A DNA stretch of 49,617 nt, taken from the NCBI GenBank assembly GCA_035353855.1, contig DAOQAK010000029.1:1-49617 (forward strand), written 5' to 3'. Of the stretch, positions 1 through 8,900 are shown piece after piece. This stretch comes from Bacteroidales bacterium. GTDB taxonomy: Bacteria > Bacteroidota > Bacteroidia > Bacteroidales > CG2-30-32-10. The position numbers and the translations under genes are program-made. Each line of letters opens with the position of its first letter. The first letter of the stretch is position 1. The notes below the pieces were generated by a model, which had not been told where the DNA came from, did not search any database, and was given only the letters and a program-made list of their open reading frames with translations.

Positions 1-76
1 CAACTTCGGCTACTGATGGAGGGAATTTTACGATTTCTTCTACATAAACTCCCGGTGTTTTGTAAGATGTTGCCAT
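1..76 (-). CDS. eCIS/phage-like tail sheath protein, N-terminal fragment
   Basis: The reverse strand from the ATG at 76 to the window edge encodes 25 codons beginning MATSYKTPGVYVEE and continuing with a KFPPSVAEV segment. This is the characteristic N-terminus of contractile tail sheath proteins (the TPGVYVEEI motif followed by PPSVAEV), known from phages and extracellular contractile injection systems. The sheath contracts to drive the inner tube into a target membrane. The rest of the gene lies outside the window. It is the last visible gene of the leftward unit that begins with the DUF4255 gene, and the neighbouring tape measure, ATPase and DUF4157 genes support an eCIS rather than a prophage. 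The fragment is short, but the motif is distinctive. Confidence 0.85.
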   Translation of the reverse strand, partial: MATSYKTPGVYVEEIVKFPPSVAEV

Positions 77-119
77 GGTTTTTGATTGTTTATTTTTTAG
101 TTTATAATCTTATTTATTT

Positions 120-872
120 CTATTTTTTATTTATTGTTTTTGTAAACTTTATATAATTTGTATCAAGCCAGTTTGTATCAAAAGGCAGAAAACTATTTTT
201 CAAAATTTTTATCAAAGCCGTACAACCATTGAATTCACTGGTAGTATCAATAAAATAATTTGTAATAAAACTTCCAATTTCCAAAGTATAAACTCCCGAT
301 TGCTGATTGCTTAAATCAATGCTGCAATTAAAATAATCGTCATCATTTTTTTTAGAAATATTCTCGGAAATAATATTACCATCCTGATTTTTTATTTTCC
401 ATGATGCTTCATCTGCGCTACTTAACCCGCAATCCGTATCTTTTACGTTTACTGAAAAAATTACAGGTTTCAAAATTATTTTTTGATAAATTAATTCAAC
501 AGAAGTTGATGTGCTGTCTTTTTTTTCTCCTAAATATATTTGAGGAAAGCTATATTGCACATCAGATGTATCAGGGAAAAAATTTAAATTATTCAATAAT
601 GCAGAACTGTTGAAATATAATTTAAAATATAAGGCTTGGTTATCGTCCAAAACAAATTGCGGAACTATTTTCCCGGCATCACTTTCATCCTGCGAACCCT
701 GAAAATAAACAAGAATGCCACCTTCATATGAATGATATCCCAAATCATGATTCTTCATCAAAACCAATGTTGATGCTGATGGAATAATCATCACATCCTT
801 ATTGCTTGTTGATGAATCCTGTTCATAATTGATATCAACTGAAAAATATTTTTTATATAATGACCAAAGCAT
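120..872 (-). CDS. Uncharacterised protein encoded between eCIS cap and sheath genes
   Basis: I do not recognise a family for this 250-residue protein. It has no signal peptide or membrane segment. The sequence alternates short polar and hydrophobic stretches, suggesting a mainly beta-sheet fold. The middle (about residues 140-205), with a D-x-D-C-G-L motif and a run ending GVYTLEIGSF, resembles an immunoglobulin-like or Ig-like sandwich. The gene starts 8 bases after the stop of the DUF4255 gene and ends 43 bases before the sheath start, so it is almost certainly co-transcribed with structural genes. A role in the cap, collar or sheath terminus is inferred from position alone. Confidence 0.75.
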   Translation of the reverse strand: MLWSLYKKYFSVDINYEQDSSTSNKDVMIIPSASTLVLMKNHDLGYHSYEGGILVYFQGSQDESDAGKIVPQFVLDDNQALYFKLYFNSSALLNNLNFFPDTSDVQYSFPQIYLGEKKDSTSTSVELIYQKIILKPVIFSVNVKDTDCGLSSADEASWKIKNQDGNIISENISKKNDDDYFNCSIDLSNQQSGVYTLEIGSFITNYFIDTTSEFNGCTALIKILKNSFLPFDTNWLDTNYIKFTKTINKK

Positions 873-880
873 TTTTTTAA

Positions 881-1441
881 TTATGATTTACGTAATATAT
901 CAAAACCAATTCCACGTACTTCGCCAACATCACCAAGTTTCTTGTTATCCTGTATGCTCAATAATTTCACTTTATATAAAACCGATGGAACTATTTTACT
1001 TCCCATAGTCTGCCATAGGCTGTTATTCTGCTCGAATGACAATGAATACAATTCAATTATCAATGATTCAAGATTTGTGATTTCTTTTGGAAAATCATCT
1101 TTTTCAAAAACATTTTTGCCCTGAAAAATAGTAATGATATGCGATATTTGTTTTAAAGCTTCAGTATAATCGGTTTTCTGCGCCGAAAAAAGTATATACA
1201 GATTCAGTTTTATTTCAGGGTTTACAATTTTATAACTGGAGTCATAAACATTCTCTTTTCTATAATGATTCTGATTCTTATAAAATTTTTCTTCTTCAAT
1301 ATTAATCAAGGTAATATATAAACTATCGGAGGATCCCTCTTTACTAATGCTGTCAATTTTAGTTTCTACAGGAGCTCCAAGCCGTGAATTCAATTCTTCG
1401 CTTACATACTTTTTTATAAATGTTAATGCATTGTCAATCAT
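881..1441 (-). CDS. DUF4255 family eCIS cap/tube-terminator protein (Pvc16/Afp16-like)
   Basis: This 186-aa protein matches the DUF4255 pattern. It begins MIDNALTFIKKYVSEELN, has an ITLINIEEEKFYKN strand region, then a NPEIKLNLYILFSAQ core followed by the YTEALKQISHIITIFQGKNVF helix. DUF4255 is the N-terminal domain of Pvc16/Afp16, the protein that caps the tube and sheath of eCIS particles. The C-terminal part (SLWQTMGSKIVPSVLYKVKL) is the usual conserved tail of the family. It is the first gene of the leftward unit, and a TATATTTG -7 box lies 26 bases upstream of its ATG. Family assignment is confident; the exact structural position is inferred from homologues. Confidence 0.9.
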   Translation of the reverse strand: MIDNALTFIKKYVSEELNSRLGAPVETKIDSISKEGSSDSLYITLINIEEEKFYKNQNHYRKENVYDSSYKIVNPEIKLNLYILFSAQKTDYTEALKQISHIITIFQGKNVFEKDDFPKEITNLESLIIELYSLSFEQNNSLWQTMGSKIVPSVLYKVKLLSIQDNKKLGDVGEVRGIGFDILRKS

Positions 1442-1466
1442 AGCTTATACCTTATATATACATAAT

Positions 1467-1474
1467 CAAATATA
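1467..1474 (-). promoter_or_regulatory. Putative -7 promoter element of the leftward eCIS unit
   Basis: On the minus strand this reads TATATTTG, an exact match to the Bacteroidota -7 consensus TAnnTTTG, 26 bases upstream of the DUF4255 start. No clear -33 TTTG was found at the usual spacing, so this is a single-box prediction. The 187-base divergent region 1442-1628 would also have to hold the rightward promoter, for which I see no convincing box. Confidence 0.4.
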
Positions 1475-1628
1475 ATTTTTTTGCTTAAATATATATTATT
1501 ATCGATTCTTATAATATTTTTTTGTTTGAATAGAAATTAAAGTGTGCCAAAAATAAAATAAAAATGTAACTTGCAAGCAATTTTTTAATTTTTTTTGATT
1601 TTTTTAAAACGATTAAGATAAAAACTGT

Positions 1629-3089
1629 ATGTCGGTCAATAGTTTGATAAACCGATTAGCCATAAATTTTAAATATTCTGATGGTATTGAAAGGGGAATA
1701 GCATTACCACTCAGCCAGGAATATTATGAAACGCTCATTCAACCTGCAATAGAGAAGGTTTTTGAAAAGTATAATCAATATGATATCCGAATCGAAAAGT
1801 TAGAAATTGATTTAAATAATTTAAGCATTGAAGAAATTCCTTTCCGTTTAACTCAATTTTTAGAAGAAGAGATCATAAAATATATCAGGAATAATAAACC
1901 TGAAGATTTTAAAAATCCTGAAATAAACTATCAAAAAAAAGAACCTGATTTAAACGATAAAACCCAGGCATTTATCTACTATCTGAAACATGCTATAATC
2001 CCTTGGTACTACTGCGGTTCAGACTTATTCGATATAAGTAAAATCACCTATGATATTTTCGTCCGTGCTGAAATAAAAATTGATTTTATTTATAATTTAT
2101 TACATATTATATCCGGTGATAAAATTGCACTGCAACGATTTTATTATTTAACCGATGATGAAATTCTGGATAAAATACTGGTATCAATTACAAACGCTAC
2201 TGAAATAAAAACCATTTACGAAATCATTACAAGGTCGATTGAGAAATTAAAAAGAAAACAAAAAGAAGAATTACGAAAAAGTTTTTTCGAATCGATCATA
2301 CGTGAATCGTATTCAGGGCAAATGAATATGGATAAGGTCATACATACTTTTACTGACATAATTCTCCAACAACCACGATCCAATGTTTTAAAGAAAGAAA
2401 TAACTACAGCCTTGATAATTTCTTCACCTGAAAAAAGAATTGCATCTATAATGGAAATTTTTTCAAAGCATATTTCAGAGAAAAGAATTTTTATCAAATC
2501 AATGTTGTACAACCAAGATGAAGATATTTCAAAATTAAATGATCGTTATTCTACGGAAACTTTCGCGGATTCAGATACAAAAAAAAGAATTCAAATTACC
2601 AATGCAGGTCTGGTGATTTTAAACCCTATGATAAAAAACCTTTTCGATGCATTGGGATTTATTGATTCGGGCGGAAAATTCAAATCAGAAAATTTGCGTC
2701 AGCGTTCTGTTCATATTCTGCAATCGATTACCGGATTACCAGGAAAACATTATGAACATTTATTACCCCTGAATAAAATTATTTGCGGCATGAATATGCT
2801 TACACCTGTTGACCCCATATTCCGTATAAAAAAACAGGAACGTGATGAAATCAACGATATGATTAAAGCGGTACTGGAATATTGGAGCGCGTTAAAAAGC
2901 ACATCAGTAAAGGGTTTGCAGGAATCATTTATCCAACGTAAGGGAACGATAGAAAAAAGCGACAAAGACTGGATACTGCGTGTTGAAAATACAGGTATTG
3001 ACTTGCTTCTTGATGAACTTCCCTGGAGCATTAATATTTTAAATTATCCGTGGAACGATTATATTATACATGTTGAATGGAAACATTAG
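1629..3089 (+). CDS. Contractile injection system tape measure protein
   Basis: The protein has 486 aa. The C-terminal 170 residues carry the hallmark of the CIS tape measure family: ITNAGLVILNPMIKNLFDALGF, then LPLNKIICGMNMLTPVD, the helix with ALKSTSVKGLQESFIQRKG, and the terminal LPWSINILNYPWNDYIIHVEW. The N-terminal segment (INRLAINFKYSDGIERG) also fits. In eCIS particles this protein is thought to set tube length or assist assembly. It is shorter than many relatives, with a compact helical middle part. It opens the rightward unit and overlaps the ATPase gene by 13 bases, indicating translational coupling. Its role is inferred from family membership. Confidence 0.88.
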   Translation: MSVNSLINRLAINFKYSDGIERGIALPLSQEYYETLIQPAIEKVFEKYNQYDIRIEKLEIDLNNLSIEEIPFRLTQFLEEEIIKYIRNNKPEDFKNPEINYQKKEPDLNDKTQAFIYYLKHAIIPWYYCGSDLFDISKITYDIFVRAEIKIDFIYNLLHIISGDKIALQRFYYLTDDEILDKILVSITNATEIKTIYEIITRSIEKLKRKQKEELRKSFFESIIRESYSGQMNMDKVIHTFTDIILQQPRSNVLKKEITTALIISSPEKRIASIMEIFSKHISEKRIFIKSMLYNQDEDISKLNDRYSTETFADSDTKKRIQITNAGLVILNPMIKNLFDALGFIDSGGKFKSENLRQRSVHILQSITGLPGKHYEHLLPLNKIICGMNMLTPVDPIFRIKKQERDEINDMIKAVLEYWSALKSTSVKGLQESFIQRKGTIEKSDKDWILRVENTGIDLLLDELPWSINILNYPWNDYIIHVEWKH

Positions 3090-4450
3090 AATTAAAAAAA
3101 CAAAGCATTAATAAACTGGCTGCAAACGCCGCATTTATTGAACAAGAATTAAAATGGTTCAGTGAAGTTGTAAATACTCGATTAAAAATTTATTTTAATC
3201 ATGATAGTATTTTTTCATCGATAGAAGAAATACCTGCACCTGAAATAGAAGGAACTCAAAGCCTATACGAGAATTTTATTGAGTCATATAAACTGAATCG
3301 TATGGACAGGATTTGTTTAATGCTTTCATTTGTGCCACTATTAAAACCACAATTATTCGATTGCTTCAATATAAAAAATGCCAACACCGACCAGCGCTTT
3401 ACTGAATTCGGCTGTATTCGCGGCAATCATCATAATGGACTGATACCAACTTTCGAAACACTTTTATTTATTATTGCCGGAGATAATATTTCTGAGCGAC
3501 TGAATTATATCAATTATTTTCATCATCATTTTTTATTCAAAAAAAGAATGCTGAATTTTGAATTGATATCAGAAAATGAACCTCAGCATAGCGCTATTAT
3601 TACACCATCTGTTGATTTAATTGCAACACTTATTAAAAGCGGAAAATATTCTCCTGAATTTTCAATGAGATTTCCGGCACGTAAGATTACTACTGAACAA
3701 CGCTGGGATGAGCTGGTACTTGATGATACGATATTTTCTCAGATCAATGAGATCAAAACATGGATTGAACTGGGCGATAAAATGCTTGATGAATGGAATC
3801 TGCGTCGCAAAATGAAACCCGGCTATCGAAGTCTTTTTTACGGACCTTCAGGGTCAGGAAAAACTTTTACTGCAACATTACTTGGGAAGTATACCAACAG
3901 GGATGTTTATTGCGTTGACCTTTCGATGGTGGTATCAAAATATATTGGAGAAACTGAAAAAAATCTTTCAAAAATATTTGAAAGCGCAGAAGATAAAAAC
4001 TGGATTTTATTTTTTGATGAAGCTGATGCATTGTTCGGGAAACGTACCAACATCAAGGATTCGCATGATCGTTATGCTAACCAGGAAGTTTCGTATTTAC
4101 TACAACGTGTTGAAGATTATAACGGACTTGTTGTTCTTTCAACAAACTTAAAAACTAATATTGACGATGCTTTTGCGCGACGTTTTCAAAGTGTGATTCA
4201 ATTTACCATTCCTAATGCAGAACAGCGCGAACGTTTATGGAAGAATACTTTTTCCGAAAGAACTGTTTTCGCTAAGGATGTTAACCTTACTGAAATAGCC
4301 GAAAAATATGAAGTTACGGGGGGGGCAATATTGAATATAGTCCGCTATTGCTCACTAATGGCAATGAGCAGGAATAATAATATCATTCTTAGCTCTGATA
4401 TTATTAATGGTATCCGAAAAGAATTTCATAAAGAAGGTAAAACAATTTAA
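3077..4450 (+). CDS. AAA+ ATPase of eCIS (Pvc15/Afp15-like)
   Basis: The protein has 457 aa, with an N-terminal helical region of about 240 residues and a C-terminal AAA+ module. The Walker A motif is GPSGSGKT near residue 257, Walker B is ILFFDEADALFG near residue 313, and there is a DAFARRFQ arginine-finger region near residue 363. Pvc15/Afp15 ATPases are conserved in nearly all eCIS loci and are needed for particle assembly or cargo loading. The start at 3077 overlaps the tape measure gene by 13 bases and sits in a different frame. The product has no signal peptide and is expected to be cytoplasmic. Confidence 0.93.
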   Translation: METLELKKQSINKLAANAAFIEQELKWFSEVVNTRLKIYFNHDSIFSSIEEIPAPEIEGTQSLYENFIESYKLNRMDRICLMLSFVPLLKPQLFDCFNIKNANTDQRFTEFGCIRGNHHNGLIPTFETLLFIIAGDNISERLNYINYFHHHFLFKKRMLNFELISENEPQHSAIITPSVDLIATLIKSGKYSPEFSMRFPARKITTEQRWDELVLDDTIFSQINEIKTWIELGDKMLDEWNLRRKMKPGYRSLFYGPSGSGKTFTATLLGKYTNRDVYCVDLSMVVSKYIGETEKNLSKIFESAEDKNWILFFDEADALFGKRTNIKDSHDRYANQEVSYLLQRVEDYNGLVVLSTNLKTNIDDAFARRFQSVIQFTIPNAEQRERLWKNTFSERTVFAKDVNLTEIAEKYEVTGGAILNIVRYCSLMAMSRNNNIILSSDIINGIRKEFHKEGKTI

Positions 4451-4560
4451 TTGAAAAAATTAAATATCATTTATTATGAAATATCCATGCAAACGTAAAT
4501 TTACACTAACCGTGATGAATAAAATCAAACAGGAGTTTGATCAGGAATTTACTTTGGCAT

Positions 4561-4651
4561 GGATATTCACGAGCTTGCTAGTGTTGCGCCCCATGAATAT
4601 CGGGGGTGGGAGCAAGCCTGCCCGACTGGCAAGGCGGGTAACAAAAAATAT
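4561..4651. repeat. Structured GC-richer intergenic repeat-like element
   Basis: This segment in the 249-base gap between the ATPase and the membrane protein is visibly richer in G+C than its surroundings. It contains nested inverted repeats: GATATTCA (4562-4569) with TGAATATC (4594-4601), and GCTTGCT (4573-4579) with AGCAAGC (4611-4617), followed by a CCCG...CGGG pair (4621-4638). It resembles the interspersed palindromic elements often seen between genes in this phylum. It may act as an attenuator or transcript-stability element within the operon; that is inference. Confidence 0.5.
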
Positions 4652-4699
4652 CATTTCTGACAACATACATATTTTATAAACATTATCATTTTTATACAG

Positions 4700-5896
4700 A
4701 TGAAAACAAATGACCTAAGGAAAAAGCTAAAATGTATTTTTAGAACCACTATAGTTATTATTTTCTTTTTATTATCATTCCGGGTGAATGTAAATTCACA
4801 ACCGGTCAATCATATTAATCAATCAACACAGCATCTTTCGCTCCTTAAACGATCTCTAAGATATTATACGAATACAGGAAAACCCGACACTGTAATTAAA
4901 AGCGGGGATAAAACAGAAACATTTGAACAAAAGTCGATACAAAATAAAAAATTATCGGGGTTACTACTCCCGGAAATTTATATAAGCACAATTAAGAACG
5001 GAAACAGGCAGGTTTCTTTCAGTATTTTTATTGACACCACCTTTTCATTAGCTTATGATGCATCAGCAAATAAATACACCGGTTCATTCAAAATCACTCT
5101 TCTTGAAAATACAACTGCGAATACTGAAGAAAAAAAATTAAAAAAACCTGTTTCTTTAGATTTATGGGTTAATCAAAATGTAAAAGTTTCTCCTGAAAAA
5201 ATAAATATTGATCACATCAACTATCCTCCAACCGAAATAAAAATAACTGACCAATCTTCGGATAACCCTGTTCCCATTAAGGTTATTACCAGTTTTAATT
5301 CCAAAGGCTACACTGTTCATCTGAATAAAGAAACGATACTATATATTGAAACCGATGAACAATCCGTTCAGGGTTATGGAGTAGAATCGATCCCCATAAA
5401 TATTTCTTTGAAAAATTTTACCGGAAACGAAAATATAAAAGTTACCATAAGTACAGATAAAGGCATTGTAAATCCACAGCAATTAACCCTTTCGAAAGAA
5501 TCTCCAAATGGCTCAGTAACCCTAACTTCAGCAGGAACCAGTAAATCAACAATAAGAATAAGCGCTAACGGTTTTGCAGATAACACAAAAGTTTTCATGT
5601 TTGTATTTCCCTGGATGTTCATCATATTTTCTTTATTAGGAGGCGCACTTGGTGCAGTGGTTAAAGTTTTAATGAGAAGATACAAAAAAAATGCTTTGAA
5701 AAATTTAGTGCTGGGTTTATTGACCGGATTTATTTTTGCCATTCTTTATTATGTATTGGGAATAGAAATATTTGATGCAAAATTAAACCGCAACATCAAT
5801 GAATTTGCTGTTTTAGGAATAAGTTTCCTTGGCGCATTATTCTGGGGAACAATTTATAATTCCATCGGCAAAAAATTATTTGGACAAAAAAATTAA
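4700..5896 (+). CDS. Uncharacterised eCIS-locus membrane protein with signal peptide and three C-terminal TM helices
   Basis: This 398-aa protein is of unrecognised family. A basic N-terminus (KTNDLRKKLK) is followed by a hydrophobic stretch at about residues 14-34, a signal peptide or signal anchor. Residues 35-290 look like an exported beta-rich region with sandwich-like strands (for example VKVTISTDKGIV). Three hydrophobic helices follow at about 297-320, 331-353 and 364-385, and the tail is basic. The topology suggests a periplasmic sensory or scaffold domain held in the inner membrane. It lies between the eCIS ATPase and the effectors, 34 bases before the first DUF4157 gene. Roles in particle anchoring, release or self-protection are possible but not shown by the sequence. 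Confidence 0.75.
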   Translation: MKTNDLRKKLKCIFRTTIVIIFFLLSFRVNVNSQPVNHINQSTQHLSLLKRSLRYYTNTGKPDTVIKSGDKTETFEQKSIQNKKLSGLLLPEIYISTIKNGNRQVSFSIFIDTTFSLAYDASANKYTGSFKITLLENTTANTEEKKLKKPVSLDLWVNQNVKVSPEKINIDHINYPPTEIKITDQSSDNPVPIKVITSFNSKGYTVHLNKETILYIETDEQSVQGYGVESIPINISLKNFTGNENIKVTISTDKGIVNPQQLTLSKESPNGSVTLTSAGTSKSTIRISANGFADNTKVFMFVFPWMFIIFSLLGGALGAVVKVLMRRYKKNALKNLVLGLLTGFIFAILYYVLGIEIFDAKLNRNINEFAVLGISFLGALFWGTIYNSIGKKLFGQKN

Positions 5897-5930
5897 ATGT
5901 TATTTATTTTAAGCATAAGATTACGTTCGC

Positions 5931-8900
5931 ATGTCAAAAACAAATATACAAGTTGCAAAGCCTGTTCCTGTAAATCAAAATAAGAGCAATCCGAGTACAG
6001 TGATTTCCTGTTCATCGAAATCTACAGACCTTACTACTGACCTGATTCAACTAAAACCTGATGAGAATTTTAATTGGATGAATGAAAACAGTTCGATCCA
6101 AAACAGAATAACATCTGAAATATCGCAGCCCAGTAAACAAAACATCATTCAACCCAAACTTGAAGTTAGTCAGCCTGATGATGATTTTGAAAAAGAAGCC
6201 GATTCAACAGCTGATATGATAATGCGTAAATCATGCTGTGGCAGCAGTGAAGAGGATGAAAAAATACAACCAAAATTAAACTCTGATTTCATTACCCGGC
6301 AATCACAAGTAAAAGAAAAAAATATTACCTCCATAAATTCATCATTAGAAAATCAGATCATCCATTCAAATAGCAGCGGCAATCCACTTCCCGAAAATAC
6401 ACGCACATTTATGGAAAGCAAGTTTGGCGCCGATTTCAGCAATGTAAAAATTCATACCGATTCCAATGCTGTTCAATTGAGTAATATGTTAAATGCACAA
6501 GCATTCACTCATGGAAATAATATTTATTTCAACAGCGGAAAATTCAATCCCGGGAACACTTCAGGAAATCATCTACTGGCGCATGAATTGACGCATGTAT
6601 TACAACAAAGCAATGGACTAAAAAAGATATCACGTGCTTATTATAACGTGGGTAATAGTCGTGTGAACATTGATTATGGGAATGTGGTTTATCACGATAA
6701 CACACTTGAATACCAAAGTCAGATTGAAGAAAATTATGCAGACTGGACCGGTCAACCTGCAACTGCAATACAAACAGAAGTAAGTACACTTTCTAATCCT
6801 CAGAAAAGATGGCTTCTTTTTGCTATAGATGTTATTACAGACAATCCTATATCATCTTTAAATAAAGTTGAAGCTGTAGAAAGATTAATCAATCATGCAC
6901 CTGAAGCGCTATATGCTCCTTTGGATAATTACGATTGGCATAATCCTGTGTTTGATTTTGAAAATGAAGTTTTACGGGTAAGCGGTTGGTTTGAATTAGC
7001 ATTAACCGCAGGGCTTACTCCACCAAGCGCACAAGATCAAAGTTTATTAGATATTGCATACAATCATGAATTAACAACAAGTAATAATTCCGGTTCAACT
7101 TGCCCGGCTACAAGAAGTGCAACTGAACAATTGGATGAAGCTGCATTGCGAAGCGACTTACCTCCTTTAATGCGTACATACCTTCAGAATAATGTAAATA
7201 GACTTACAGGCAGAGGTGTACAATCGCATAATGTTTCTGATATTTTACCTATAGCTGATATTGTACAACGTGAAGCTTTGCAATTTTTTTCACCATACAT
7301 AGGAAATGGAAGTGCAAAAGATTTTTTACAAACATGGCAGTACTCATCGCATTTAACAAGTAGTACAGCAACAAATGCAATACCTGCAGATACAGGATTT
7401 TACTTCCTACTCAACAGATCCAAAGGTGAAGCCGACAGTAGTGGACTTTTTCAACGTGTAAAATATGATTCCCGTTGCGAAGCTGACCGACTGGTTTTAG
7501 AAGATATCATCACTCAATTGCTTACTGAATCAACCGTACAGACACAATTAAATTCCATCTTATCGTGGCAAAGTTTTACATCACAGGATAATGACGGAGC
7601 CGAAATGGTTATTAATTTACAATATTTTTCTGACCAGGATGCGTGCGAAAGAAGATGGATACTAGTGAATACATTGTGTCATGAATTAATTCATGCCTAT
7701 GTTCATCCAAATTTTAGCGGCTTAGCAAATGGAAGAAGAATAGTTATAGAAGGATTTACCGAAGTACTTGGTGACCAACTCTACACCCGCATAAGAACAA
7801 AGGCATTAAGCGATCCATCATTTCGTGCTCTATTTGAAACAGGCATAAGCGCCAGCGCCCCTATACCTGAAGCTCAAACAGGCTATGGTGATGATGGCAT
7901 ATATGCAGATCGTATAAGAGTAATTGTTGGTGAAGATAATTTCCGTGCAGCCTATTTCCTTGGACAAACAACACTGGCAGGGCTTCAACCAAAACTTTTC
8001 ATAGGAAACATTGACAATGAATTTGAACGCGAAGCCGATTATGTTGCTGACAGGATAACAATGAATATTGAACAAAATATCCAAAGTTCAAATATTACCA
8101 AAATTCAGCGGCAACCAATGCCCGAAAATCCAAAAGCCACTGTTGTTGAAGCAACCGATGCCGATATAAAAGAGTTTGTTAACTCAGCTATTGATTATTT
8201 AAATGAAGCTGCCGATTATTATAAGCTTGCAAAATTTGATCAGAACAGGTTGGATAGCGCCATGAAACAAATTTCACCTATGGCAAACATTTATCCTGAA
8301 ATGATCAAAACACGATTAAATGATGATGCAGATGTTTTGAAAAAATTTAAAGATGCTTTTAATTTAGCTATCCGGAATTTATTCATAAAAGCAACTGCCG
8401 ATATTCCTAATACTACTATTATTCAGCTTTATATGGCAAACCTGCAATTCCTTCCAGAATGGGCAAGACCTGATGTAGCCAGTTTTAATCTTAAAGATGA
8501 CAAACAACGAAAAGATTTTATTACCAACCTTACCAAAGCATTTAATGTTTCTACACTTTTCCAAAATTATCCGATAACAGATAATGCTTCATTAGAATCA
8601 CTTTTAAAATATTTACTAAGCTTAGTATCCGATTCACAAAATTTAATTGCTGATAAACTCAATAATGATGCAACTCTTGTGGCATCATTAAAAAGCGCTT
8701 ACCGAAGTACAATTGAACAAATTCTTTTCAAAGCTGCAACAGCATTGAATAAAAACACTACCGATTTATTTTTACAATATCGTTATGGCTCAAAAACACT
8801 GTTACACGAATGGGCCGACAAAGAAGTTGCTAATATTACAGTTGCAGTACCTATAGGAACTTCACCCGATCCTATTTCAGGAAACATAACATTTTCATAT

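Noticed and set aside
4476..4679. 67-codon ORF between the eCIS ATPase and the membrane protein
   Set aside because: Its second half is the palindromic GC-richer repeat, and the encoded peptide has no domain or sensible composition; it is best seen as noncoding.
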